Shown here in pieces: positions 40,556-49,700 of a stretch of 64,000 nucleotides of DNA. The notes under the pieces were generated by a model, which was not told where the DNA came from, did no database searches, and was given only the letters and a program-made list of their open reading frames with translations. The translations under genes were made by a program, and so were the position numbers. Every line of letters begins with the position of its first letter. Positions within the stretch are counted from its first letter, which is position 1. Origin of the DNA: Dechloromonas sp. H13 (GTDB taxonomy: Bacteria > Pseudomonadota > Gammaproteobacteria > Burkholderiales > Rhodocyclaceae); contig NZ_SSXX01000005.1 of the NCBI RefSeq assembly GCF_009469615.1, forward strand, positions 1 to 64,000, given 5' to 3'.

Positions 40556-41157
40556 CCAAGACGATCTGCCTCGCCCTGACCGGCGCCTCCGGCATGCCCT
40601 ACGGCCTGCGCCTGCTCGACTGCCTGCTGGCCGCCGGCTGCCGGGTGCAACTGCTGTACTCGCAGGCGGCGCAGGTGGTCGCCCGTCAGGAGATGGATTT
40701 CGAACTGCCGTCGCGCCCGGCCGAGGCCAAGGCCGCCCTGCTCGCCCGACTGGCTGCGGTCGACCCCGAAAAACTGGCCGTTTTCGGGCGCGAGGAATGG
40801 TTTGCGCCGGTCGCCTCGGGTTCCAACCCGCCCGACGCGATGGTCGTCTGCCCGTGCTCGATGGGCACCCTGGCCGCCATCGCCCAGGGGCTCGCCGACA
40901 ACCTGATCGAGCGCGCCGCCGACGTGGTACTCAAGGAAGGCCGCAAGCTGGTGCTGGTTCCACGTGAAACGCCGTTCTCGGTCATCCACCTCGAAAACAT
41001 GCTGCGCCTGGCGCGCGCCGGCGCCGTCATCGTGCCGCCCAGCCCGGGCTTCTACCACCACCCGCAGGCGGTCGCCGACCTCGTCGATTTCGTTGTCGCC
41101 CGCATCCTCGACCAGCTGGCCGTGCCGCACGACCTGATGCAGCGCTGGGGGGCGTGA
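40552..41157 (+). CDS. ubiX: Flavin prenyltransferase UbiX
   Basis: The 201-residue protein has [17 protein letters not shown] (FMN/dimethylallyl site), [28 protein letters not shown] and [18 protein letters not shown]. It makes prenylated FMN, the cofactor of the UbiD decarboxylase in ubiquinone synthesis. It overlaps its neighbours on both sides by 4 bp. Confidence 0.96.
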   Translation: MTKTICLALTGASGMPYGLRLLDCLLAAGCRVQLLYSQAAQVVARQEMDFELPSRPAEAKAALLARLAAVDPEKLAVFGREEWFAPVASGSNPPDAMVVCPCSMGTLAAIAQGLADNLIERAADVVLKEGRKLVLVPRETPFSVIHLENMLRLARAGAVIVPPSPGFYHHPQAVADLVDFVVARILDQLAVPHDLMQRWGA

Positions 41158-41789
41158 TGGGCTGGTTCGGACTCTCCCGCACGCCGGCGCCGCCGGCCCC
41201 GGTGCGCATGGAAATCCCGCTCTTTCCGCTCGATACCGTGCTCTTTCCCGGCGGCCTGCTGCCGCTGAAGATTTTCGAGCAGCGCTATCTCGACATGACC
41301 GCCGCCTGCCTGAAGGCGGGACAGCCGTTCGGCATCTGCCTGATCGCCGCCGGCAAGGAAGTCGGCACCGTGGCCGAACCGCATGCCGTGGGCACGCTGG
41401 CGGAAATCGCCAGCTGGGAAATGGAGCAGCTCGGCATCCTGATGGTGACGGCGCGCGGTGGCCAGCGTTTCCGCATCCTGGAAAAATCCGCCGGCAGCGA
41501 CAACCTGCTGCGCGCGACGGTGGAAATCATCGCCGACAACGGCCCGCTGCCGCTGCCTCCGGAACGCCAGCGCCTGCTGCCGCTGCTGCGGCGGATCGCC
41601 AGCGACATCGGCCCCGGGCGGTTCCCCGAGCCGCACCGCTACGACGACGCCGAGTGGGTCGGCTACCGCATCACCGAAATCCTGCCGGTGCAGAACCTCG
41701 CCAAGCAGAAGCTGCTCGAACTCGAAGACCCGCTGGCGCGCCTGGAAATCCTCGAAAAGTTCCTCGACCAGCGCAAGCTGCTCGGCTGA
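41154..41789 (+). CDS. LON peptidase substrate-binding domain protein
   Basis: The 211-residue protein matches the N-terminal domain of Lon without its ATPase or protease: [28 protein letters not shown] opens the fold and GQRFRILEK lies in the middle. Such stand-alone proteins may bind unfolded substrates. It ends the rapZ-ubiX operon and converges with plsB. Confidence 0.88.
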   Translation: MMGWFGLSRTPAPPAPVRMEIPLFPLDTVLFPGGLLPLKIFEQRYLDMTAACLKAGQPFGICLIAAGKEVGTVAEPHAVGTLAEIASWEMEQLGILMVTARGGQRFRILEKSAGSDNLLRATVEIIADNGPLPLPPERQRLLPLLRRIASDIGPGRFPEPHRYDDAEWVGYRITEILPVQNLAKQKLLELEDPLARLEILEKFLDQRKLLG

Positions 41790-41827
41790 CCGCCGGGTGC
41801 CGCCGCGGTTTTTGCCCTGGATTGCGG

Positions 41828-41839
41828 GTCGACCGCAGC
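41828..41839 (-). repeat. GYTGCGGTCGAC word, noncoding copy
   Basis: GTCGACCGCAGC on the + strand lies in the 57-bp convergent spacer between the LON-domain gene and plsB. Confidence 0.6.
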
Positions 41840-41846
41840 CGACCGG

Positions 41847-44279
41847 TCAGGTCGCCTGATGCACCGCGATGCGCCGGATCGCCTGGCGGGCGTCGGCCGG
41901 CAGCACCAGCTCGGCGTAGGCGAGCGGCCCCAGCAGATGCTCGTCGAAGTGCAGCAGCCCTTCGTCGTCCTCGCGCAGCAGCTCGCTGTCGAGCAGGTTG
42001 GCGACGAAGCTGGCGAAGACCGAGCGGTCGGCGACTTCCGCCGCGCTGAAGCCGTGCAGCAGCGCCAGGCGCTGCGTCAGCAGCTGGCAGTCCTGCTCCA
42101 GCACGCGCCGCGTCTGGGCACCCGAGCCGCGCTGCTGGAGCAGCGCGAGGACGAGGAAATGGCGCCCGAGCATCGGCCGCAGGGTCTCGCCGATCTGCAG
42201 CAGCTCGGGGTATTCGAGGCTGTTGGTTTCCGGCGTCCGCAGCCAGCCGCTCGGTTCGGTGCGGATCAGCAGGCCGCGTTCGGCGAACACCGTGACGACA
42301 CGCTGCACCTCGGCGAGCAGTTCCTCCTCCGACCAGCGCAGGAACAGTTCCGAGCGCATCAGGCGGTAGATGCCGAGCACCGCGTCGCTCAGGCGCCGGA
42401 TGTCGAGGCTGCGGTTGTTGCCGAGCAGGCAGGCGACCAGCGCCGGCACCGCGAACAGGTGGAGGACGTTGTTGCGGAAATAGGGCAGGACTTCGAGCTG
42501 GGCGTCGACCACGCGCACCAGGTTGCCGAAGGGATGCTGGATCTCCTCGACGATGCCGAGACGCGCGGCGTGCGCGATGACCTGGGCGGGGTCGAGGGTG
42601 CACGCGATGCGCTGTGGCGAATACGGGGCCGCCGCGTCGACCGCCTGATAGTGGGCGATCATCCGCCGCAGACCGTACTCGTCGGCGGTGCATTCGGGCG
42701 TCGCCAGCAGGCCGAGGGCGATCAGGCTGACCGGGTTGATGACGGCTGCCTCGTTGATCCGCTTCGCCAGTTCGCCGGCGGCGTTGCGCGTCGCGGCGCG
42801 CAGCCATTCGCCGTCGGCCGGCAGCGTGCGCCAGTCGCCGTCGTGGCGGTCGAGAAAACCGGCCAGCGGCAACGGGTCGCCGAAATTGACATGCACCTTG
42901 CCGAACACGCGGCGGATGCTGCGCACGCTCTTCGCCAGCTGCCACAGCGACTCGCCCTGCTTCGGCCGTCCGGCCAGCTCGCGGACGTAGGTCTGCCCCT
43001 CGATCAGGCGCTCGTAGCCGATATAGACCGGTACGAAGACCAGCGGCCGGCTGTGGCTGCGCACGAAGCTGCGCACGCTCATGCCGAGGATGCCGGCCTT
43101 CGGCGTCAGCGTGCGGCCGGTCCGGCTGCGCCCGCCCTCGATGAAATACTCGATCGGGAAGCCGCGCGTCTGCATCAGGTAGAGATACTCGTCGAACACC
43201 GCCGCATAGAGCGGCTCGCCCTTGAAGCTGCGGCGCAGGAAGAAGGCGCCGCCGCGGCGCAGCAGCGGGCCGACGAGCGGCATGTCGAGGTTGTCGCCGG
43301 CGGCGATGTGCGGCGGCGTCAGGCCGTTGCGGTAAATCAGGTAGGACAGCAGCAGGTAGTCGATGTGGCTGCGGTGGCACGGCACGTAGACGATGCCTTG
43401 GCCCGGCGCGATGCGCGTCACCACGTCGAAATTCTGCACCTCGATGCCGTCGTAGAGGTGTTCCCACAGCCAGCTGAGGAACAGCTCCATGGCGCGCACC
43501 ACACCGTACGAATAGTCCGAGGCGATTTCCAGCGCGAATTTTTGTGCCCGGGCCCGCGCCTCGTCGCCGGAAATCCCTCGCCGGCTCGCTTCGGCGGCAA
43601 TCGCCGCGCGCACCGGTTCGCTAGCCAGCAGGACCTCGACCTGCGTGTTGCGGTGCGACAGGTCGGGCCCGATGGCCATCTCGCGCTGGCGCCGGAAATG
43701 TACGCGCAACACGCGCGACAGCTTGCGCAGGGCCAGCCCTTCACCGAGCGGCGAGGCGCCGCCATGCACCAGCTCGCGCAGCGAGAGCGGCGGGTTGAAG
43801 CGCACCAGCGTCTGGCGCCCGTGCAGCAGCACCGCGAAGAACTGGCGCAGCATGCCCGACGTCCGCCAGGTTTCCGCCAGCAGCGCCTTGAGGATCGACT
43901 CCTGCTTGGCCGGGCTGCGCCCCCAGAGAATGACCACCGGCACCAGTTGCACGTCGAGCGTCGGGTCGGCGACCACCGCCTTCACCAGCCCGACCAGCGC
44001 CGGCGACGGCGCCGCGCTGGCATGGCGCCGGTTGAGGAAGAACACCGAGCGCTTCGCCTGCATGGCGCCGCAGGCGAGCGGCGCCTCGCCCGGCGGCAGG
44101 CCGGCCCGCCGCGATTCCTCGAAAAGGACCAGAAGATTCGACAGGTGGCGGTCCTGCAGGACGTAGCAGACCGGGCGCGCCGGATCGACGGTCGCCGCTT
44201 CGGCGAACACGGTCGTGCGCACCCAGGCGTAGAGCACGCGCCGCGCCAATGGAACGAACCAGCCGGAAATGTCGAACAC
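41847..44279 (-). CDS. plsB: Glycerol-3-phosphate 1-O-acyltransferase
   Basis: The 810-residue enzyme has the acyltransferase HX4D box in CHRSHIDYLLLSY, the FFLRRSFKG block, the EGGRSRTGR block and VFVPVYIGYERLIEG. It acylates glycerol-3-phosphate at sn-1, the first step of phospholipid synthesis, at the inner membrane. Length equals that of E. coli PlsB. It is divergent from the AI-2E family gene across 236 bp. Confidence 0.96.
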   Translation of the reverse strand: MFDISGWFVPLARRVLYAWVRTTVFAEAATVDPARPVCYVLQDRHLSNLLVLFEESRRAGLPPGEAPLACGAMQAKRSVFFLNRRHASAAPSPALVGLVKAVVADPTLDVQLVPVVILWGRSPAKQESILKALLAETWRTSGMLRQFFAVLLHGRQTLVRFNPPLSLRELVHGGASPLGEGLALRKLSRVLRVHFRRQREMAIGPDLSHRNTQVEVLLASEPVRAAIAAEASRRGISGDEARARAQKFALEIASDYSYGVVRAMELFLSWLWEHLYDGIEVQNFDVVTRIAPGQGIVYVPCHRSHIDYLLLSYLIYRNGLTPPHIAAGDNLDMPLVGPLLRRGGAFFLRRSFKGEPLYAAVFDEYLYLMQTRGFPIEYFIEGGRSRTGRTLTPKAGILGMSVRSFVRSHSRPLVFVPVYIGYERLIEGQTYVRELAGRPKQGESLWQLAKSVRSIRRVFGKVHVNFGDPLPLAGFLDRHDGDWRTLPADGEWLRAATRNAAGELAKRINEAAVINPVSLIALGLLATPECTADEYGLRRMIAHYQAVDAAAPYSPQRIACTLDPAQVIAHAARLGIVEEIQHPFGNLVRVVDAQLEVLPYFRNNVLHLFAVPALVACLLGNNRSLDIRRLSDAVLGIYRLMRSELFLRWSEEELLAEVQRVVTVFAERGLLIRTEPSGWLRTPETNSLEYPELLQIGETLRPMLGRHFLVLALLQQRGSGAQTRRVLEQDCQLLTQRLALLHGFSAAEVADRSVFASFVANLLDSELLREDDEGLLHFDEHLLGPLAYAELVLPADARQAIRRIAVHQAT

Positions 44280-44398
44280 GCTTTCCCCCGCCTCCCCTGC
44301 GGGCCGCCCGATTGCCGCCCGTCTTCCGGGATTCTAACGGCAAGCGGCGATCACGCGCAGGACGCGGCGGCCGCAAACGCAGTGAAATATGAATCCGA

Positions 44399-44404
44399 TA
44401 TAAT
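44399..44404 (+). promoter_or_regulatory. Consensus -10 box in the plsB/AI-2E intergenic region
   Basis: A perfect TATAAT stands 112 bp before the AI-2E family gene. No good -35 hexamer is found at 16-18 bp. The rest of the 236-bp spacer shows no other clear signal to me. Confidence 0.35.
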
Positions 44405-44515
44405 GCCGGCGCTGCACCACGACGTTTTCGCCGCCCGCGACGATTCCCCTGCCGATGGCACCGGCAAGCGGCGGAATGCGCCCGGCAGCCCCGTCACCGC
44501 CAACCGGAACCGCCC

Positions 44516-45547
44516 ATGGCCGGAGAGAATTCGATCCGCGTTCTGCCCGCACTGTCAGCCACCATCCTGACCGCGGCGGCGCTTTATTTCGCCGGCGGCA
44601 TCTTCGCGCCGGTGGCCGTTTCGCTGTTCGTCATGGCCATCGTCTGGCCCCTGCAGAAAACGCTGGAGGCGCGCATTCCGCGGCTCTTCGCGTGGCTATT
44701 CACGCTGGCGACGACCATTGTCGTCATCAGCGCCTTCGCTTGGCTGATCGCCTGGAGCTTCGGCATGGTCGGACGCTGGCTGCTGGCCAACATCAACCGC
44801 TTTTACGTCCTCTACGGGCTGACCACGGAATGGCTGGACGGGCACGGCATCTTCGTCGCCGGCCAGCTCGGCGAACGCTTCAACGTCCTGTCGCTGGTCC
44901 GCCTGTTCCAGGACATCGCCCTGCGGATCAACGGCCTCGTCGGCTTCGCGCTGATGGTGCTGATCTTCACCATGCTCGGCCTGCTCGAAGTCGGCGACTT
45001 CCGGCACAAGCTGCAGTCGTTCCGCCACGGCATGAACGCCGACCGCCTGCTCGAAGTCGCCACCGGCATCGCCCGCAAGTTCCGCAAATACCTGCTGGTC
45101 CGCACCGGCGCGAGCATCCTGACCGGCCTCGTCGTCTGGGGCTTCACGCTGGCCCTCAACATCGAACTCGCCGCCGCCTGGGGCGTCATCGCCTTCGCCC
45201 TCAACTACATCCCGGTGCTCGGCCCGCTGTTCGCTACCGTCGTGCCCACCCTGTTCACCGCCGCCCAGTTCGAGTCGTGGCAGATGGCGCTCCTCGTCTT
45301 CCTCGGCCTCAACGTGATCCAGTTCGTGATCGGCAGCTATCTCGAGCCGCGCTTCTCGGGCAGCGCACTCGCCATTTCGCCCTTCGTCGTCGTCCTCGCC
45401 GTCTTTTTCTGGACTTTCCTGTGGGGCATCCCGGGCGCCTTCATCGGCGTCCCGGTGACCATTGCCATGCTCAGCGCCTGCGAACTCAGCCCCGCCAGCC
45501 GCTGGATCGCCACCCTGCTGGCCGGGCCGCCGCCCGACAAGGACTAG
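44516..45547 (+). CDS. AI-2E family (PerM/YdiK-type) transporter
   Basis: The 343-residue membrane protein has an N-terminal pair of segments, a central soluble stretch and C-terminal segments with LNYIPVLGPLFATVVP and SYLEPRFSGSALAISPFVV, the hallmarks of the PerM/YdiK/TqsA family. The substrate is uncertain; export of autoinducer-2 is known only for some members. It converges with the YihY gene with a 4-bp overlap of the ends. Confidence 0.9.
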   Translation: MAGENSIRVLPALSATILTAAALYFAGGIFAPVAVSLFVMAIVWPLQKTLEARIPRLFAWLFTLATTIVVISAFAWLIAWSFGMVGRWLLANINRFYVLYGLTTEWLDGHGIFVAGQLGERFNVLSLVRLFQDIALRINGLVGFALMVLIFTMLGLLEVGDFRHKLQSFRHGMNADRLLEVATGIARKFRKYLLVRTGASILTGLVVWGFTLALNIELAAAWGVIAFALNYIPVLGPLFATVVPTLFTAAQFESWQMALLVFLGLNVIQFVIGSYLEPRFSGSALAISPFVVVLAVFFWTFLWGIPGAFIGVPVTIAMLSACELSPASRWIATLLAGPPPDKD

Positions 45548-46431
45548 CCCTCGCCGGACGCCGCCGGCCGGCGGCGCGGCCGCTGCTCGTACAGGGCAAT
45601 GACCTGGGCGCCGATCAGCAGCACCGTGGCGGCGATTTCGAAGCTGAGCAGCAGCGAGATCGCCGTCGCGAACGATCCGTACAGCACGCCGATCTTCGAC
45701 AGCGTGGCGAAGAACCAGGCCAGCAGGTGGCGCGTCAGTTCCCACAGCAGGCCCGCGGTGACGCCGCCGACCAGCGCGTGCCGCCACGACAGGCGGCCGC
45801 TCGGCATGACCATGTAGATCGAGCTGAGCAGCAGAATCTCGCCGCTCAGGCCCATGGCGTACAGCAGGGCGCCGGCCGTGCCTTCGAGCGAGCGAATGTG
45901 CCCGAAGACGACGACCTCGCGGGTGCCGAGCGCCTCCAGCGACATCGAGGCCAGCGTCACCAGCAGCAGGCCGGCGCCGATGACCAGGATATAGGCGTAG
46001 GGAATCAGCGCCGAGGTGATCCAGTGCCGCCGGTGTTTTTTGACGCGATGGTGAAAGATGGTCGCCAGCGACTTCTCGAGCACGGTGAACGCCAGCGAAC
46101 TGGAGAAAAGCAGGGTCGCCAGCAGCACGCCCCCGGTGACCTCGCGATGACCGAGGAAGCGGGCCAGCTGATCGACCAGCGGGTCGGCGAGGCCGGGCGC
46201 CATCAGGTCGAGGTAACGGCTCAGTGTCGACAGCAGTTGCTCCGCGGGCAGGAAGGGCGACAGCGCGAGGACCAGCAGGATCAGCAGCGGCAGGATCGAC
46301 AGCAACATGTAGTAGGCGATCGCGCCGGCCAGCAGCAGGCCCTGATTCTGCATGAAGGTCGCAAGAACGCGGCGGACGAAGCGCAGCACGTCATCCATAT
46401 AGGCGACGACAGGAAACGGGCGCATGGACAT
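45544..46431 (-). CDS. YihY/BrkB family inner-membrane protein
   Basis: The 295-residue protein has about six membrane segments, including LLLAGAIAYYMLLSILPLLILLVLAL near the N-terminus and the GSFATAISLLLSFEIAATVLLIGAQ region typical of BrkB/YihY. Despite the name ribonuclease BN in old databases, these are not RNases. Function is unknown. Confidence 0.9.
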   Translation of the reverse strand: MSMRPFPVVAYMDDVLRFVRRVLATFMQNQGLLLAGAIAYYMLLSILPLLILLVLALSPFLPAEQLLSTLSRYLDLMAPGLADPLVDQLARFLGHREVTGGVLLATLLFSSSLAFTVLEKSLATIFHHRVKKHRRHWITSALIPYAYILVIGAGLLLVTLASMSLEALGTREVVVFGHIRSLEGTAGALLYAMGLSGEILLLSSIYMVMPSGRLSWRHALVGGVTAGLLWELTRHLLAWFFATLSKIGVLYGSFATAISLLLSFEIAATVLLIGAQVIALYEQRPRRRPAASGEG

Positions 46432-46548
46432 GGCGGGAATAGGCGGCGGTGGGATTTGGCGGAAACGCCCGAGGCGGATTGTCTCGGCCGATTATGACAC
46501 GCGCCCGCTTCCGGAATGCCGCCCAACGGGAGAGCGGCAATCCGCGGA

Positions 46549-47799
46549 TCAGCGGCGCCTGGCGAGGATCCGGTCGGCGGCCTGGCGGCCCGAAAGAAAA
46601 GCGCCGCCGCAGGTCTGCATCAGCTCCAGGGCGACCGCCTCGCCAGCGAAATGCAGGCGCTCGTCCACCGCTTCGCCCAGCACGGCGCGCGCCTCGCCGC
46701 CGCCCGGCACCAGGTAGGCGTAGGCGCCAAGGTGGAGCGGATCGCTGGCCCAGCCGGTAAAGGCGCCCCTGACCAGGTGCCGGCCATGCCGGATGCCGAT
46801 GCATTCCAGCAGGCGGGCGTGCCCTTCGCGCACCGCCTCGGCCTCGGACAGGCTCGCCAGCGCCTCGCCGTAGGCGCCGCCGGCCAGCCCGACGACCAGC
46901 TTCGAGCCGAAGGGATGGCAGAGGAAATGCATGGTCCGTTCCGCCGGCGGCCGGGCTTCGGCGACCCAGCTCCCCGCCGGCAGCCCCGGCAGGCAGGCGT
47001 CGAATTCGAGGATGACCTTGGTGAAATGCCCCATCGGCAGCGCGTCCAGCGCATGCAGCTTGGCCAGCGGCAGCGCCGGCCGGAAGCGGATCGCCTCGGC
47101 GCGCAGAACGCCCGTCGACACGGTGACGATGCAGTCGGTCGCCTCCAGCACGCCGCCGCTGGTGCGCACCACGATGCGCGGGCCACGGCGGTCGATCTCG
47201 CCGACCCGTTCGCCGAGGGCGACCGGCAGCCCGGCGCCGTAGCGCGCGACGACCGTGCCGAAGCCTTCGCGGACCAGCCAGTTCGGCCGGGTCGTCCCGT
47301 GCTGCTGCAGGCCGATCACCGACAGGTGCGCGCTGTCGGCCCCGGCATCGAGCGGCCCCAGCGTCTCGCAGGCCCAGCGCTCGCTCCAGCTGCGCGGATC
47401 GCACAACGCCGCCAGCGGGCGGTCGGCGCCGGCATGGCTGGAAATGCGCTGTTCCAGCGCGTCGACCGCAGCAAGCGCCTCGTTTTCCTGCGCCGCATCG
47501 AGACGCATGCCCTGCGCGAAGAGTTGCCATGGTGCGTCGTCGTGCGCGGCCAGGGTAAAGCCGCACGCCTGCGCCAGGGGCGTGAAGGGGTTGCGGTCGG
47601 CCTGATGCAGCCAGGCGCAGCCGCGGTCCACCGGGCTGGAAAAGGTTTCGCCATCGGTCCACGCCCGGCCGCCGATGCGCGCCGCGGCCTCGAGCACCAG
47701 CACCCGCTGCCCGGCCTCCAGCAGACGACGCGCCGCAGCGAGGCCGGCGGCACCGGCGCCGATGATGACCGTATCGAAAGTGGAGGAATGCCGACTCAT
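46549..47799 (-). CDS. FAD-dependent amine oxidase
   Basis: The 416-residue flavoprotein opens with the Rossmann motif VIIGAGAAGLAAARRLLEAG and ends with the second FAD-binding region LHFAGEAVALELMQTCGGAF. The middle resembles monoamine/polyamine oxidases (IVTVSTGVL). There is no signal peptide. It may oxidise an amine or act as a protoporphyrinogen-oxidase-like enzyme; the first is more likely. Confidence 0.85.
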   Translation of the reverse strand: MSRHSSTFDTVIIGAGAAGLAAARRLLEAGQRVLVLEAAARIGGRAWTDGETFSSPVDRGCAWLHQADRNPFTPLAQACGFTLAAHDDAPWQLFAQGMRLDAAQENEALAAVDALEQRISSHAGADRPLAALCDPRSWSERWACETLGPLDAGADSAHLSVIGLQQHGTTRPNWLVREGFGTVVARYGAGLPVALGERVGEIDRRGPRIVVRTSGGVLEATDCIVTVSTGVLRAEAIRFRPALPLAKLHALDALPMGHFTKVILEFDACLPGLPAGSWVAEARPPAERTMHFLCHPFGSKLVVGLAGGAYGEALASLSEAEAVREGHARLLECIGIRHGRHLVRGAFTGWASDPLHLGAYAYLVPGGGEARAVLGEAVDERLHFAGEAVALELMQTCGGAFLSGRQAADRILARRR

Positions 47800-47915
47800 G
47801 CCCTTATCCGAACCGTTCTGATTGGTTCAATATGCCACTCGACTCCGGAGTCCGGCAGATTTTTGATGAAGCGGACGACGGAAATTGAACACGTAGATCC
47901 AGTCCGATTAATTAA

Positions 47916-49301
47916 TCAATGACACTTCACCAAACACTTGGAAAACATGGGCTTTATCCGGGTTATTTTGGATTTCGCTGTGACCAGAGTTTGACCAAGC
48001 GTGTATTTAGATTTCACAGATTTCCTCTGTCGCGGGCAGCGATTTTTTAGCTGCCATGTAGATCGCCCCAGCGCAGGTAAAACGCAAAAAAAAGGATCGG
48101 TGACATGCAGCTTTTTGTCAGTCTCTTCAAAGTCAATGACTGGTGTCGAACTTTGATCTGTCGCGGCGATAGTCGCCATATGCTTCAGGACTCGCGCAAC
48201 TTCATGCAATTGTGGGATTTGCACGGCCGATACCTCTCGAATCGCAGCGCGTAGATCCTCGTACTCGAGCGTTACCAGGCCTGGCTTCAGGTGAGCTAAG
48301 CCGTGAAGTACTAATTCGTAGATATCTACTTCGCGACCGTCTTTGAGTTGTCTGCGGACACGGTCTGTACGCTGCCGAGGCCCGCGCGCAAGCTTTTCAA
48401 ATATGGGGCGTCCAATCGTATCTGCCACCTCTCGAAATACCTCCTTTAAAACCTCATGGTCAGTTACAGCAATGCCGTCCTGATCTTTGCTGCGTTTACC
48501 GATAGCCCTGCAAAACTCCTGCATTAGATGAGGGCTTCCAATGGCCTGCTCCGCCAACTGCTGATTGATGCCTGGCTCGACTTTTAGCCCGATAAGTGGA
48601 AACCCTTGTTCGGGAATAAAAATGAGCTCTTCCTCAGCCCAGACCGGAATAGCCAAAGAGAGAATTCGGCCCGTCATCTCCTTCTCAACTTTCACAGCAT
48701 CGTATCGTCGGTGCGGAATCGCGATCACAACAACTGCTAGCCCATCGAAAACCAGCGGCTTAAGCGCTCGCACGATGCTGCCCTGAAGGTCTTTTGGTAG
48801 GTAGTGGAAATCGTCAATGACTAGCGGCACTCTGTTGTTGCGAAGCGCCTGTAGCGCAGCAACACGAGAGGAGACCTTGCGCGTTTGCTCTCTGGAGGAC
48901 GTTCTTTGAGATTCGTAGGCGGCTCCCAGTTCCCCCTCGCCCTTTGCAACCAAGAAGTTTGCTCCAGCAGAGGCTTTACCTTCGATCTTGCTCGCTGCCC
49001 CATCTTCAGACCCCTCAGATGTTTCCTGAAAGGCCACAAGTCGCTCAAGAATGATGCTCCAAAAATCTTGTTCGTCGGCGACGACTCCCCCATCTATCCA
49101 CACCGAACTCTCGGTCGGAAGAACTTTCCGAGTCAAAACAGTCTTACCTGACTTTGTATGTCCAGTAACCGTAACAAGCTTGCACAAATTTTCACGCACT
49201 TCACTCAACTTGGTTTCAAGCAAAAGTGGTTCACGAGGATTGTAGGTGTGACGCGGGAAGCCACCCGGTACGAAGACTTCAGAGTACTTAAGGTTTGCCA
49301 T
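47916..49301 (-). CDS. AAA/STAND-like ATPase, 3' end frameshifted at a T8 run
   Basis: Walker A is GHTKSGKT (47-54) and Walker B is VPLVIDDFHYL (158-168). Similar ATPases end near a DPFFxFYLRWG motif. Here the frame reads HVTDPFFCVLPALG and runs on for about 55 unrelated residues. Removing one T from the eight (A8 at 48086-48093 on the + strand) gives DPFFAFYLRWGDLHGS and a stop at 48047, a 417-residue protein. So the listed end is probably out of frame, through mutation, sequencing error or slippage. The gene is clearly poorer in G+C than its surroundings and lies next to tRNA-Gly. A signalling or defence role is inference. Confidence 0.8.
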   Translation of the reverse strand: MANLKYSEVFVPGGFPRHTYNPREPLLLETKLSEVRENLCKLVTVTGHTKSGKTVLTRKVLPTESSVWIDGGVVADEQDFWSIILERLVAFQETSEGSEDGAASKIEGKASAGANFLVAKGEGELGAAYESQRTSSREQTRKVSSRVAALQALRNNRVPLVIDDFHYLPKDLQGSIVRALKPLVFDGLAVVVIAIPHRRYDAVKVEKEMTGRILSLAIPVWAEEELIFIPEQGFPLIGLKVEPGINQQLAEQAIGSPHLMQEFCRAIGKRSKDQDGIAVTDHEVLKEVFREVADTIGRPIFEKLARGPRQRTDRVRRQLKDGREVDIYELVLHGLAHLKPGLVTLEYEDLRAAIREVSAVQIPQLHEVARVLKHMATIAATDQSSTPVIDFEETDKKLHVTDPFFCVLPALGRSTWQLKNRCPRQRKSVKSKYTLGQTLVTAKSKITRIKPMFSKCLVKCH

Positions 49302-49520
49302 ATCTCTCTCGGAAACTAACGTAAAGCAGGCAGCAACATGCCGGACAATTTGCCCAAGACTGTATCCAATCGTCTTATTGTATCGTGCGTGCCATTGGTA
49401 AGTTGCTCAGGTTTGCGGTAGAAGGCCCAGACGGCAAGTTTTGGCAGGCGGTTCACAGTGCTCGATTTACTTTTTTTCTTTAACCGAACCTAGCTCTGAC
49501 CAGAAATCGACCAGACAACA

Positions 49521-49550
49521 AAAAAGCCAACCGGTCTCGGTTGGCTTTTT
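49521..49550 (-). terminator. Intrinsic terminator behind tRNA-Gly (near-symmetrical)
   Basis: AAAAAGCCAACCG (49521-49533) pairs with CGGTTGGCTTTTT (49538-49550) across a 4-nt loop. Read leftwards it is a GC stem followed by a T run, 35 bp past the tRNA 3' end. Its symmetry lets it also work rightwards. Confidence 0.85.
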
Positions 49551-49584
49551 CTTTTGCAGATCAAAAATCTGCCTAAATTCGATG

Positions 49585-49658
49585 TGGAGCGGGCGAAGGG
49601 AATCGAACCCTCCTCATGAGCTTGGGAAGCTCAGGTAATGCCACTATACGACGCCCGC
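49585..49658 (-). tRNA. tRNA-Gly (anticodon CCC)
   Basis: On the minus strand the 7-bp acceptor stem GCGGGCG/CGCCCGC, the anticodon stem TGAGC/GCTCA with loop TTCCCAA, the T-loop GGTTCGATTCC and the encoded CCA end are all present. Anticodon CCC reads GGG codons. An AT-richer patch starts right behind its 3' end. Confidence 0.97.
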
Positions 49659-49700
49659 TCTGGACTGGAGGCTGCATTCTAAGCGCAGCGGCCGCCGCGT

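Noticed and set aside
41859-44570. 903-codon + strand frame opposite plsB
   Set aside because: Antisense shadow of plsB, with no motif or ribosome-binding site.
44403-44570. Short frame at a TATAAT-ATG between plsB and the AI-2E gene
   Set aside because: Its ATG overlaps the -10 box and its frame runs into the AI-2E gene; composition is unlike a protein.
49585-49658. Duplicated tRNA end as an attachment site
   Set aside because: No second copy of the tRNA-Gly 3' sequence was found near 47820, so an att pair is not supported.
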